This document shows, in pieces, positions 41,613 through 51,309 of a stretch of DNA of 64,000 bases. Positions within the stretch are counted from its first letter, which is position 1. The number at the start of each line of letters is the position of its first letter. The notes beneath the pieces are model-generated. The model was given only the letters and a program-made list of their open reading frames with translations. It was not told the DNA's origin and made no database searches. A program made the position numbers and the translations under genes. The DNA comes from Terriglobia bacterium (GTDB taxonomy: Bacteria; Acidobacteriota; Terriglobia; Acidiferrales; UBA7541). The stretch spans positions 62,001-126,000 of the forward strand of contig JAIQFB010000002.1 of the NCBI GenBank assembly GCA_020073485.1, read 5' to 3'.

Positions 41613-42866
41613 TTGACAGCGTCTGATTCCCCCGCTCAGGCCGTGCAGAATCAAGACACGCACGCTGCTGCCCTCGAAAAGGAATATTCTCCCGGCGCGT
41701 TCGCCTGGACAGTCCTGTTTTTTGCCTTCGGCGTTTATACCCTCACGTTTATCGACCGTCTGGCGTGGGGCAGCGTGGCCGCCAGTGCCGGCGCCTCGCT
41801 GGGCATGTCCGTGGCCGCTCTGGGAGTGTTCGTCACCGGTTTTTATGCGGCCTATGTGCTTTCCAACGCGGCGGGCGGATTCCTGATTGACTGGGCCGGC
41901 CCACGCCGGATGGTTTTGCTGGGTCTTGCGCCGCTGGGCGTTCTTACTTTCTCGTTCGGTTACACTCCTTCGGTCCACATAGGATTAATCATCCAGGCAG
42001 GTATGGGCGTCGCGGCCGGGATCGACTACACCGCCTGCATCAAGCTGGTTGCTTCCTGGTTCCCGCTGCGCACGCGCGGCAAGGCCATGGGGCTGTTCAT
42101 GGTCGGATCCTCGCTGGGCGTGGTCCTGACGAATGCAATCATGCCCACGCTGTTGAAATATTTCGGATGGCGGGGATCGTACAAGTGCCTGGGTGTGATT
42201 ACCATCGTTTGGGGCATCGCGGCGTACCTGGTCATCCGGGATGGTCCATCCCGGCAAAAATCACCGGGAAAACCCGACTACAGGCCCCTGTATCAGGACC
42301 GGAATTTGCTATTTCTGGCGCTGGCCGGGTTTGGCGTGTTCTGGGGAATCGTGGGATTCACGAATTGGGCCAGCACATTGATGGTGAAGAGCTATCATCT
42401 GCCGCTGGTTCGTGCTGGATTTGCGGTGGCGCTGTTTGGAGCGGGGGCGATGGCCGGCAAGCCGCTGATCGGCTTCGTCGCCGACCGGCTGGGCGGGCAT
42501 TACAAGGCTCTGTCGATTTTTTGCGTGGGATCGTTCGCGGTCATGCTGCTCGTGTTCGGCAGGCTGAGCACGGAAACCACTTTTCTGTTTGTTGCGCCGC
42601 TGGCGGGCGTAACCTGCCAATGGTCGATTCCCATCCTGGCCACGCTGATTACCGAAGAATTGACCGTGAACCTGGCCGGATCCGCCACCGGACTCACCAA
42701 TGCGGTCTGGCAACTTTCGGGCGCCATCGTGCCCGTTGTCGTTGGCAAAGTGTTTCAGTCCACGCAATCCTTCTCCGCCGCTTTTCTGGTGCTCGCCGGC
42801 GGGCCCGCGTTTGGCGTCCTGATGCTGCTGTTTGTGCGGGAGAAGAAAAGCTGGAGAAGCCCTTGA
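41613..42866 (+). CDS. MFS transporter
   Basis: The 417-residue protein has about twelve membrane helices and MFS features such as YTLTFIDRLAWGSVAASAGA, DWAGPRRMVLLG (motif A region) and GKPLIGFVADRLGGHYKALS (second motif A). It resembles anion:cation symporter/oxalate-formate-type transporters for organic acids. The TTG start has GAGG just ahead. With the deacetylase and FAH genes it probably forms an uptake-and-breakdown operon for an organic acid or amide. Confidence 0.87.
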   Translation: MTASDSPAQAVQNQDTHAAALEKEYSPGAFAWTVLFFAFGVYTLTFIDRLAWGSVAASAGASLGMSVAALGVFVTGFYAAYVLSNAAGGFLIDWAGPRRMVLLGLAPLGVLTFSFGYTPSVHIGLIIQAGMGVAAGIDYTACIKLVASWFPLRTRGKAMGLFMVGSSLGVVLTNAIMPTLLKYFGWRGSYKCLGVITIVWGIAAYLVIRDGPSRQKSPGKPDYRPLYQDRNLLFLALAGFGVFWGIVGFTNWASTLMVKSYHLPLVRAGFAVALFGAGAMAGKPLIGFVADRLGGHYKALSIFCVGSFAVMLLVFGRLSTETTFLFVAPLAGVTCQWSIPILATLITEELTVNLAGSATGLTNAVWQLSGAIVPVVVGKVFQSTQSFSAAFLVLAGGPAFGVLMLLFVREKKSWRSP

Positions 42867-43053
42867 CCAGCCTATGGAAGAAGCGCGAGGACCTCGGGGC
42901 ATTGCCCTCATCGCCCGGACAGTGATATTAGATATAGCGCTTGATGGGTATGGGTGGAGGAAGATCGGGCGAAGCTTTTCTCAGGTTTAAATAATCCGGA
43001 GTGGAAATTCAGGTCCGCAAGGAAAAATTCAGCGGGAGGGAATCGGAAAAGTG

Positions 43054-44385
43054 ATGAACACTAAAAGATTCGTGCGCGGGTGGACCGGGATCGCTGCACC
43101 TTTGGCCTTGGCGACTGTCGCGCTGGGACTGAATGCGACGCGCCTGGCCGCACAAGCCCCGGCTGGCGGACCGCCGCCCATGCCGGCGACCGCCGCCAAT
43201 CTGGCCGGCAAGACCGCCGAGCAGTTCTACAAAAAAATTGACGCGCTCAAAGGGATTCCGGCAGCGGAAGTTCACCCGGCGATGGAGTACATCACCACCG
43301 CGCTGGGAGTGGGATGCGGCTACTGCCACGTGCCCGGCAAGTTCGACTCCGACGACAAGCATGAGAAGAACGTCGCGCGGAGCATGATGAAAATGACCAT
43401 GGCGCTGAACAACACCGTGTTCGACGCCAAACGCGAAATCACCTGCTACACATGCCATCGCGGAGCCGCCAAAGCCGCCTCGACGCTGGCTCTGGCAGGC
43501 GATAAAGTTCCCACCGAACCCAGCGCCGCGGAAATCTTCCCGGCTCTTGCGGTCATGACCTATTCCAGCATCGAGCCCGACATGTCGCCGAGCAAGGCCC
43601 CTGCGACCGTGATGGCGGGACCTGCGCGGCCGGCCAAAGCCGAGGCACCGGTCACACTTCCCTCCGTGGACGATGTGTTCAGCAAGTACGAGGAAGCTCT
43701 GGGAGGCAAGGCTGCCATCGCCAAGGTTACTTCTCTGGTTCACAAAGGCATGGCCGAAATGCTGGTGCCCGCTCCTCCGGTTCCGCAGGGTGCGCCGCCT
43801 CCGCCTCCGCCCGCAATGGGATCGGTTGCGGCCGAACTCGACGTGAAGTCTCCGAAGGGCGTTGTCTCCGTCATTTTCCCTGGCCGCGGCCCGCAGATGA
43901 TGGGCTTCGACGGGACGATTGGCTGGACCAACGCGCCGAACCGCGAGGAGACCGGCGGTGAACTCCTGATAGTCAAGGAGTTGGGTGAGACGGTTCCGGC
44001 TCTCGAATTCCGGAAACAGCACACCAACGTGAAGGTAGACGCGATGGAAAAAATCGGAGACCGGGACGTGTATCGCGTCGTGGGCACGCGAAAGGAAGGC
44101 ATCACGACCCTGGACCGGATTTATTTCGACGCGCAGACCGGGTTGCTCGCCAGAACCTATACAACAATGCAGAGCGTTCTCGGCGGCTTCCCGGAAGAGA
44201 TGACCTACGAAGATTACCGCGATGTCAGCGGACTCAAGGTACCCTTCACCATGCGAGTGGTTAGCGCGGAAGGTAACCGCACGTACGAGTGGTCGCAGGT
44301 GGACGCGAACGCCCCGGTGGACGACTCTAAATTTACCAGGCCCGAGCCTCCGCCACCGCCGCCGGCCAGGCCCGCAGCGGATTAA
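43054..44385 (+). CDS. Diheme c-type cytochrome, photosynthetic-reaction-centre cytochrome family
   Basis: The 443-residue exported protein has a signal peptide (cleavage near LAAQA) and two heme-binding motifs, C88-GY-C-H92 and C131-YT-C-H135. They sit in the pattern ALGVGCGYCHVPGKFDSDDK and MALNNTVFDAKREITCYTCH, characteristic of this family in Acidobacteriota. The second half (residues 215-430) is a beta-rich domain with the DYRDVSGLKVPFTMRV signature seen in outer-membrane lipoprotein-carrier-like domains. It may be a periplasmic electron-transfer or quinoprotein-associated factor. The ATG at 43054 is preferred to the GTG three bases upstream. Confidence 0.85.
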   Translation: MNTKRFVRGWTGIAAPLALATVALGLNATRLAAQAPAGGPPPMPATAANLAGKTAEQFYKKIDALKGIPAAEVHPAMEYITTALGVGCGYCHVPGKFDSDDKHEKNVARSMMKMTMALNNTVFDAKREITCYTCHRGAAKAASTLALAGDKVPTEPSAAEIFPALAVMTYSSIEPDMSPSKAPATVMAGPARPAKAEAPVTLPSVDDVFSKYEEALGGKAAIAKVTSLVHKGMAEMLVPAPPVPQGAPPPPPPAMGSVAAELDVKSPKGVVSVIFPGRGPQMMGFDGTIGWTNAPNREETGGELLIVKELGETVPALEFRKQHTNVKVDAMEKIGDRDVYRVVGTRKEGITTLDRIYFDAQTGLLARTYTTMQSVLGGFPEEMTYEDYRDVSGLKVPFTMRVVSAEGNRTYEWSQVDANAPVDDSKFTRPEPPPPPPARPAAD

Positions 44386-44400
44386 TTCCGATCAGCATCC

Positions 44401-44477
44401 GGTAGGACAGGCTTTAGCCTGTCGGTTTGGTGTTTGCGCACGCGAGGCAGACCCAACAGGCTGCAGCCTGTCCTACC
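44401..44477. repeat. REP/BIME-like inverted repeat of two palindromes
   Basis: Two 23-base arms, 44401-44423 and 44455-44477, are inverted copies of one another differing at three positions. Each arm is itself a palindrome (ACAGGCT-2-AGCCTGT), with GGTAGG on its outer side. It lies in the gap between the convergent cytochrome and TonB-receptor genes, so it may be an interspersed REP-type element and can serve as a two-way terminator. Confidence 0.8.
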
Positions 44478-44530
44478 ATTCCCCCCGCCATTTTTTCTTC
44501 GGACGATTTTCTAATTGTTTGAGACCCGGA

Positions 44531-47500
44531 CTAGAAATGAAATTTCGCAGCAAGCTGGATCAGCCGCGGTGCGGCTGCGCTGACCACGTGGCCGAAGTTC
44601 GCGGTATCGTTGACCTGCCCGTTGACCGCCGCCGGGCCATAAAACTGAGCGTGGTTGAACACGTTAAAGGCCTGGACGCGGAAATCCAGCGAGCGATTTT
44701 CTGTTAGGCGAAGGGTCTTGCTGATTTGCATGTCGAAATTTTCAATGCCAGGGCCGTGAAAGAACCTGCGGGGCGTGTTGCCCAATTGCCCGAGTGATTC
44801 CACCGAGAACAAGCTGGTGTTGAACACCGGCTGGCCGTTGCGGGGATTCGTGTTGATCCGCAGAGGCCCGGCCGCCATCTGGGGAGTATCCAGCAACTGA
44901 TTGTTCACGCCGTTGCCCAGAGTCCCCAGCAGCGAGTTGTCCGACACGTCCGACAAAGTCACCGGAAGTCCGGTGCTGAACCGCGTCGTGCCCGAAAAGC
45001 TCCATCCTTCGGTTAGCCGGTTGCGCCGGAACCACCGGTCGAATGGCACCTCATAGTTATAGGTCGCCACGAAATTGTGGGTCATGTCCCAAGCGGAGAT
45101 GACACGCGTGAGGCTTTGGTCAAACGGATTGATCTGCTCGCCGAGATTCGACGCCTGATCGATGGATTTGGAATAGGTGTAGGCGAACAGGACCGTCGAA
45201 CCGGCGCCGGGAGCGAGCCGCAAGCTTGCCTCCAGGGAATTGTAATTCGAATTGGCGACGGTCTCTTGCGCAGTTACCGGCCCGAAGTTCGATCCTAAAC
45301 CCGTGCGCGCGCCATTCTCGGCGAAAGGCCCGCAACCGGGCAGGGTCAGGCACAGCGCCGGATCGCCGGTGTTCGTCGGAACCATAACCAGGAGATGATG
45401 CCCCTGATTTCCCGCGTAACTGACCGTCAACAAAGCGCTCGCGGCGATCTGCCGCTGCACGGAAAACATGTAGCTTTCCGTATAGGGCACGGCATTGCGG
45501 TAAAAAAAATAAGGATCGGCGCTGATCGGCGTCACAGCCGCAAAATTGAAGGAAGTGTAGGGGTTCTGCGCCGAAACATTATGCGGAGGAAACGTAAATG
45601 GAAACGGATTCGTGTTTTGCGCCCCGTCGGCGGAATTAATAAACGGCGTGGCGAACAGCGGCGGGGCGGGACTCAAGTAATTATATCCGAACGGCGGGAC
45701 GCCATACATGATGCCCGCGGACAACCCCGGAAACGCCGTATAGAATTGCCCGAAGCTGGCCCGGATGCCGCTCTTCCCCGCGCCGCCGAAAATTGCCCTC
45801 AAGAATCCGTTCTGGACGTTCGGCGAAAAAGCCGCTCCGATACGCGGAGCAAAATTGTGAAGCTGCGAAGGCGAGAGCGTCGAAGGGATTCCGGGATCGC
45901 CGGGAACCACGAGTCCGGGGATCGCGTTGGGATAGAGAACCGATTGGCGGCCGGGCACGACTGTCTGAAGATTATTGTATTTTTCCGACCACGGCTCGAT
46001 CAGGTCCCAGCGCACCCCAACATTCAGCGTCAGATTGCTGCGCGCGTGCCAACTGTCCTCGGCGAATACCGCGCCGTAGTGGTTGCGTAGATAAAATGCC
46101 TGTCCGGTGGACTGCGTAAAGTTACTGGGAAAACCCAGCAGGAAATCGGCAAACGCCGATCCGGTTTCCGTGCCGTTGATGATGAACGTGCCGTTGAACG
46201 TGCCGTTGGGATGCTCGTTCACCTGATCGGCATGAAATTGCCCGCCGAATTTCAGAGTATGCGCCCCCATCACTTTTGAAATTGCATCGCTGAGATACAG
46301 GGTATTGTTCCACTGGTCCACGTTCGTGACCGGAACGCCCATGACAAACGAAGGGAATACGATATTCTCCACCCCTTCGAATTGCGGCGCCTGAACAACG
46401 ATCCCCGCAGTTCCCTGCCCAGTCACAAAACCTTGCGATTGCAAGGAGACTCCCAAACCGCCATGCGGCTGGCCGATGATATTCGCGTTGCGCAGAAAAC
46501 CCGCGTGAAATTCATTGACCGTGGTCGAATTTACAACCTTCGTGTGCGCGACTGTGAATTCCTGTGCCCGTCCGATACTCAAGGCGTCAAACCCCGGTAC
46601 GCTAGCTCCGCCCTGCCCGCCCGGATAGGGATTATCCAACCTGTAGTCGTCGATAAAATAGTAGGCGGAAATTTCGCCCCAGCGGGTGTTCGCGTCGATC
46701 CGGCTCCCGGCCTTGTCGTCTCTAACGGTTTCCGGGAACGCGGAAGTGGAAAATTGATTCGCGCCGATATTCGGCTGCGGAATGTATTGGAGCAGGTGCT
46801 GAGCCGGGCCAGACAACGCGCTAATGGGGATGGTGGCGTTGGGGAATACGCACGCCGCCGAACTACTACACGTGGGCGAGTAGTAGGGTTCGCCCTCGGA
46901 AACAGCGTACCCTAGTTTTTGCGCAAGCAGATTGGCGACGTTGGGTCCGCTGACAGTTCCGGTCAAGTCACTCGCCGCGTCAGCGAGATTGCCGGAGCGT
47001 TCCTGCAAGGAAGGCACCGTGGTCCTTGGCGAAGTAATGCCTTGCGTGGTCCGGGTGCCTTGATAATCGATAAAGAAAAAAACCTTGTCTCGCCTGACCG
47101 GGCCTCCCAATACGCCGCCAAACTGATTCTGACGGAACACGCCGCGGGTGCTGTCGAAAAAATTCTTCGCGTCGAGCGAAGTGTTCCGCAGGAACTCAAA
47201 CGCATCGCCATGGAACGTATTGCTTCCGGATTTGGTGATGACGTTGATCATCCCGCCGTTGTAATTGCCATACTCGGGGTCGAAATTGTTGGTGAGCACG
47301 CGAAACTCGTCGATGGAGTCCAGATTTGGAATGACCGAGGTTCCGCCGTTCATGTGCTCCTGCACGTCGGTGCCGTTCACCATGAATCCGTTCGCGGATT
47401 CGCGCTGGCCATCGATGGAAACGTCGCCGGGATTGGCATCGCCGGAGGGATTGATGGTGCCCGTAACTCCGGCCATGATCACGGAAGTGGGCGTGAGCGT

Positions 47501-48064
47501 CGTTACCGGGCTGACGCCCGGCTGGATGGCCAGCAGGTCGGTATAACTTCGCCCGTTCAGGGGAATCGCCTCGACTTGTTTCGCGGGTACGACCTCGCCC
47601 AGGTGAGTGGAAATCGTTTCGGGCTGCGTTTCCACATTCTCGGCGATGGCGCTCACCGTGATCTCGGACGATGTTCCTTCTACTTGCAATTCCACGTTGA
47701 TCGTGACCGCCGCATCCGCGTCGATCACCACGTCCGTCTTTTTCTGAGCCTGAAATCCCTTGGCTTCCACGGTCAAGTCATACCGGCCCACCGGAAGCGC
47801 AGGAAACGAGTAATGGCCTTGCGCATCGGAAGCCGCCTTGAATTCGGTCTTGAGCGCGGTGTTGATAAGCGTGAGCCCAGCCCCCGGAACCACGCTGCCG
47901 CTCACGTCCTTGATCACTCCGGAAAGGCTGCCGCCTGCAAGACCCCACGCCGCGGATACACAAAGGAAAACCAGCGCCAGAGCACCAGCTGACTTCGCGG
48001 CCTCAAAGGAACCGATACTCACGAAGCGCATTCCGGTCTTTATCTTGCGCAACCGCTTGACCAT
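44531..48064 (-). CDS. TonB-dependent receptor, Oar-like with carboxypeptidase-regulatory domain
   Basis: The 1177-residue outer-membrane protein has a signal sequence and an N-terminal carboxypeptidase-regulatory-like beta domain (about 45-130, GVIKDVSGSVVPGAGLTLIN). The plug follows (about 150-290, with EAIPLNGRSYTDLLAIQPGV and INVITKSGSNTFHGDAFEFL), then a large beta-barrel ending in aromatic LIQLAAKFHF. This is the large Oar/OmpA-related receptor class that is abundant in Acidobacteriota. The substrate is probably a polymer or metal complex but cannot be read. The start ATG at 48064 has AGGG upstream. Confidence 0.93.
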   Translation of the reverse strand: MVKRLRKIKTGMRFVSIGSFEAAKSAGALALVFLCVSAAWGLAGGSLSGVIKDVSGSVVPGAGLTLINTALKTEFKAASDAQGHYSFPALPVGRYDLTVEAKGFQAQKKTDVVIDADAAVTINVELQVEGTSSEITVSAIAENVETQPETISTHLGEVVPAKQVEAIPLNGRSYTDLLAIQPGVSPVTTLTPTSVIMAGVTGTINPSGDANPGDVSIDGQRESANGFMVNGTDVQEHMNGGTSVIPNLDSIDEFRVLTNNFDPEYGNYNGGMINVITKSGSNTFHGDAFEFLRNTSLDAKNFFDSTRGVFRQNQFGGVLGGPVRRDKVFFFIDYQGTRTTQGITSPRTTVPSLQERSGNLADAASDLTGTVSGPNVANLLAQKLGYAVSEGEPYYSPTCSSSAACVFPNATIPISALSGPAQHLLQYIPQPNIGANQFSTSAFPETVRDDKAGSRIDANTRWGEISAYYFIDDYRLDNPYPGGQGGASVPGFDALSIGRAQEFTVAHTKVVNSTTVNEFHAGFLRNANIIGQPHGGLGVSLQSQGFVTGQGTAGIVVQAPQFEGVENIVFPSFVMGVPVTNVDQWNNTLYLSDAISKVMGAHTLKFGGQFHADQVNEHPNGTFNGTFIINGTETGSAFADFLLGFPSNFTQSTGQAFYLRNHYGAVFAEDSWHARSNLTLNVGVRWDLIEPWSEKYNNLQTVVPGRQSVLYPNAIPGLVVPGDPGIPSTLSPSQLHNFAPRIGAAFSPNVQNGFLRAIFGGAGKSGIRASFGQFYTAFPGLSAGIMYGVPPFGYNYLSPAPPLFATPFINSADGAQNTNPFPFTFPPHNVSAQNPYTSFNFAAVTPISADPYFFYRNAVPYTESYMFSVQRQIAASALLTVSYAGNQGHHLLVMVPTNTGDPALCLTLPGCGPFAENGARTGLGSNFGPVTAQETVANSNYNSLEASLRLAPGAGSTVLFAYTYSKSIDQASNLGEQINPFDQSLTRVISAWDMTHNFVATYNYEVPFDRWFRRNRLTEGWSFSGTTRFSTGLPVTLSDVSDNSLLGTLGNGVNNQLLDTPQMAAGPLRINTNPRNGQPVFNTSLFSVESLGQLGNTPRRFFHGPGIENFDMQISKTLRLTENRSLDFRVQAFNVFNHAQFYGPAAVNGQVNDTANFGHVVSAAAPRLIQLAAKFHF

Positions 48065-48278
48065 CCGGTATGCCCTTCAAAAGAGTGAAATGAAATTGCG
48101 ACGCACTTCACCACGCGTACACCTCAGGCTCTGCTGACACGATGCTGATAATGATCGGCGATCCTCTGCTTGCGGCCCCAACCCGTGACCCACAAGAAAT
48201 TGCCGTGCCTGGCGGAAATTACGACGAACAAAACAGATTTCGTACTCGGATGCTTCTCATCCAAATCGTGAGAGTCCC

Positions 48279-48668
48279 CTAACTTCCGGGCCCCAGGAAC
48301 GTCAATTCCTGCCCATTGGAGAGGACCAGTTTCTCGATCCGCATGGCCCTGGCGCCATCCTTGGCGGGATGTCCGGTCGCCGTAATCTCATCTCCCGGCT
48401 TCACCGTGTTTCTCGCCCATCCCTCGCGCACCAGCATGTTGGGACTGGTGCCTTCGACCAGCCATTTTTCCACGCTGCCGCTGCTGCCTTTCACGTTGAG
48501 CTGCACCAGCACATGAGGGTTCACAAATTCCACGGCGGCTACAGTGCCCTTCACGGTTGCGAATTTCGCCGAGTCATATCCTGCACGCCCGTGGTGCGCA
48601 AACGCGGGAAAAGAAATCGCGAGAATTCCGATCCCCGCAACGAACAAATTCATCCTCTTATTTTTCAT
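48279..48668 (-). CDS. DUF6152-like periplasmic protein
   Basis: The 129-residue protein has a signal peptide (LFVAGIGILAISFPAFA) and the family signature HHGRAGYDSAKFATVKGTVA, followed by FVNPHVLVQLNVKG and a strand-rich end. The function of this family is unknown. GGGAGG precedes the ATG at 48668; the longer in-frame reading overlaps the response regulator gene and is rejected. It lies between the TonB receptor and the two-component genes. Confidence 0.82.
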   Translation of the reverse strand: MKNKRMNLFVAGIGILAISFPAFAHHGRAGYDSAKFATVKGTVAAVEFVNPHVLVQLNVKGSSGSVEKWLVEGTSPNMLVREGWARNTVKPGDEITATGHPAKDGARAMRIEKLVLSNGQELTFLGPGS

Positions 48669-48807
48669 GCGCACCTCCCTGGCAGGCAGAAAACGGCGGT
48701 CCGCTGGTTCAAGCGCCCAACCCGGCCCTCGCTCCATTATCGGCCCGGCAGGCGCCCGGGCTGCGTTAAATCGAGGTAAAACTTTCTTCGCGGAAGATTC
48801 ACCTCGG

Positions 48808-49494
48808 TCAGCCGGCGAATTTATAGCCGAAGCCGACCACGGTGAGAATGTATTGAGGATTCTTGGGGTCTTGCTCGAGTTTCTGTCGCAACCAGGCGAC
48901 GTGCACATCCACGGTCCGCGTCGAGGGAAGTTCCTGGTAGCCCCAGACATCGCGCAGAAGTTCCTCGCGGGAGAGCGTGGCGTCGCGGTGCTCCAGAAAA
49001 TAGTGGAGCAATTGAAATTCCTTGGCGGAAAGCGGCACCACTTTGCCGCTGCGCAAAACTTCCGTGCGCCGTACGTTGATTTCCACCTTCCCGAATTGAT
49101 AATGCTCCACCGGCGCTCCGCTCAAATTGGAGGGCCGACGGAGCAGCGCCTCGATCCGTGCCAGAAGTTCCGTCATGTGGAACGGCTTGGTCAGATAGTC
49201 GTCGCCGCCCGCCTTCAACCCGGCGACCTTATCCCTGGTCTGACGCCGGGCGGTGAGCATGAGGATGGGAGTGTTTGACCCGCCTTTTCGCAATTTCTCG
49301 CAGACGGCCAGTCCGCTTTGCCCCGGAAGCATGAGATCGAGAAGGATTAAATCAAACGAGTGCTTCGCGGTCGCCTCGAGCGCGGACTCCGCATCCCGTG
49401 CAACGCTCACGATGTACCCCTGCTTGCGCAGGCGGTCCCGCAGCGTCGTAATCAGGCCGGCCTCATCCTCGACGATCAGAATTCTCGCAGCCAT
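48808..49494 (-). CDS. OmpR-family response regulator
   Basis: The 228-residue protein has an intact receiver (E9-D10, D53 in LILLDLMLPGQSGLAVC, and the Lys in DDYLTKPFHM) and a winged-helix output domain (VPLSAKEFQLLHYFLEHRDA and GYQELPSTRTVDVHVAWLRQ). It is 16 bases downstream of the histidine kinase gene, so they form a cognate pair. Confidence 0.94.
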   Translation of the reverse strand: MAARILIVEDEAGLITTLRDRLRKQGYIVSVARDAESALEATAKHSFDLILLDLMLPGQSGLAVCEKLRKGGSNTPILMLTARRQTRDKVAGLKAGGDDYLTKPFHMTELLARIEALLRRPSNLSGAPVEHYQFGKVEINVRRTEVLRSGKVVPLSAKEFQLLHYFLEHRDATLSREELLRDVWGYQELPSTRTVDVHVAWLRQKLEQDPKNPQYILTVVGFGYKFAG

Positions 49495-49510
49495 GCCGCC
49501 TCGCTCCTCG

Positions 49511-51247
49511 CTACGTCCCTTTGCGTGTTTCGCGCCCTTCGGATTCCATCACGGGAAAATGCAGAGTGACCTGCGTGCCTCGGCCCAGTTCGCTCGAAAT
49601 ACTGACCCGTCCTCCCATATCCTCCATCATGCGCTTCACAAGATGAAGACCGAGCCCCACGCCGCTAATCTGGGTATCGCGCGCGGATTGCACACGATAG
49701 AACGGCTCCAGAATATGCGGCAGGTCCACGGAAGGAATTCCCACTCCTTTGTCTTCCACCACGATCCGCACTTCTTTGTTCAAATCGGAGCACACCGCGC
49801 GCGCGCGCACGGCTACCCACCGGCTCGAATCAGAATACTTGGTCGCATTGCTGATCAGATTTTCGATGCAGGTCGTCACCGCGGATGGATCGGCCATTAC
49901 CAGCGGGAGACTGGCGGCAATTTCCTTTTCCAGCGTAAAGCCCGCATCGCTCAGATTGGGCTCGGCTGCACGCAACGCCTGCTCGAGGATCGCAGAGACA
50001 TCGAGCGGGGCCATTTCGTACCCGGAAAGTCCGAATCGTCCCGCGGTGAAAAGTAGCACTCCATCCACCAGCCGCTCCAGACGGCGCCCTTGCCCTCGAA
50101 TCATTCCGCCATACTCCCGCATCTGCCCGGGAGTGTCGACCACTCCGTCCGCCAGATTCTCAGCCGCCGAATTGATCACCGCAAGCGGCGTGCACAATTC
50201 ATGCGATACGCCAGCGACGAATTCCATCTGCATTTTTGCCAGCGCCCGCGAGCGCCGCGCCGCGGAAAGCATCAGCGCCATGCTTGCCGCCAAAACGGCG
50301 AGCAGGCCCAGGCTGATGGCCAGATTGCGCCGCCTCCAACTGGTTACCGCCCCTTCCAGCGATCCCGCCGGGTGCTGCACAGCCAGTCGCCATTGCCGGC
50401 TCGCATCGCTTGGTTGCAGCGGCGCATGGCCTCGCCTTCTCGCTTCTCCCCCGGCCAGATCGAATAAATTCACCGCCGCATCCGGCGACGAAGGCGAAAT
50501 GAAAACTCCGGGATCGGAAATATAGACGGCGTGGTACGGGGGCTGCGCGCTGCGAATCGTCACTGCAAAGCTTCGTTGCCCCGAAACGCCGAAATGGCGG
50601 TCCACCAGATCTGGAAAGTATTGCCGCTCGAGAAACGTTTCGTTCAGCTCGACAATGAGAAATCCGGTGGCATGCACCTCCGGCTCGGCGCCACTTCCAG
50701 TAGAAACAATTCGGAAGAACGGGCGAACCAGAGCTGGAATTTCCTCAACCACGGTCCAGGGATAATAGACCGCGTCCCGGTCATTGATCGCGGAAGGAAG
50801 CTGCCGCCCATGCGGGGCCAGAAAGTCGCGCGCCGGTTGCAATCTTGCGGGCCAGTCAGCCTCCCGGAATCGCTGGCCGTTGTCATCGAATTCCTCGAGG
50901 CGAGGATTGCTTTTGGAATCCGTTTTCCAAAGGAAGAGGCCGCTGACAAGCTCAGGATGGGGACTGGATTTATTCCAGTTCAAATGCCGGCCCGCCAACT
51001 GAGTTTCGACCCCGGACGCTTCCCTTTCCGGTTCCAGCTCGAAACCCTCGCACAACTGCTGAAAATCGTACGAAAATTCCTGATCAAAATCCCGGACGCT
51101 CGCGGCCAGGGAGACTTTCAACCGGTTCTGCTCGGTCCTGCTGATGTCCCCTGTCCAGCGGTATTGAAAAACGGCAAGGATCGAGACCCCCGCGACCATC
51201 ACAGCAATCGCCACCCATTCTCCGCCCGGCCTTTTCGTCCAGTTCAT
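49511..51247 (-). CDS. Membrane sensor histidine kinase
   Basis: The 578-residue protein has two membrane helices (about 13-31 and 308-328) enclosing a periplasmic sensor of about 275 residues that I do not recognise. A HisKA domain with H349 (AGVSHELCTPLAVINSA; the usual HELRTP is HELCTP here) and a HATPase domain follow (NLISNATKYSDS, EDKGVGIPSVD, GVGLGLHLVKRM). The partner is the adjacent response regulator. The signal is unknown. Confidence 0.93.
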   Translation of the reverse strand: MNWTKRPGGEWVAIAVMVAGVSILAVFQYRWTGDISRTEQNRLKVSLAASVRDFDQEFSYDFQQLCEGFELEPEREASGVETQLAGRHLNWNKSSPHPELVSGLFLWKTDSKSNPRLEEFDDNGQRFREADWPARLQPARDFLAPHGRQLPSAINDRDAVYYPWTVVEEIPALVRPFFRIVSTGSGAEPEVHATGFLIVELNETFLERQYFPDLVDRHFGVSGQRSFAVTIRSAQPPYHAVYISDPGVFISPSSPDAAVNLFDLAGGEARRRGHAPLQPSDASRQWRLAVQHPAGSLEGAVTSWRRRNLAISLGLLAVLAASMALMLSAARRSRALAKMQMEFVAGVSHELCTPLAVINSAAENLADGVVDTPGQMREYGGMIRGQGRRLERLVDGVLLFTAGRFGLSGYEMAPLDVSAILEQALRAAEPNLSDAGFTLEKEIAASLPLVMADPSAVTTCIENLISNATKYSDSSRWVAVRARAVCSDLNKEVRIVVEDKGVGIPSVDLPHILEPFYRVQSARDTQISGVGLGLHLVKRMMEDMGGRVSISSELGRGTQVTLHFPVMESEGRETRKGT

Positions 51248-51309
51248 TCTGATTCAGGGTTGATCGGCTTCCCAAGACCCGCCAAGCGCGCGGCCCATTG
51301 CCACGCGGA

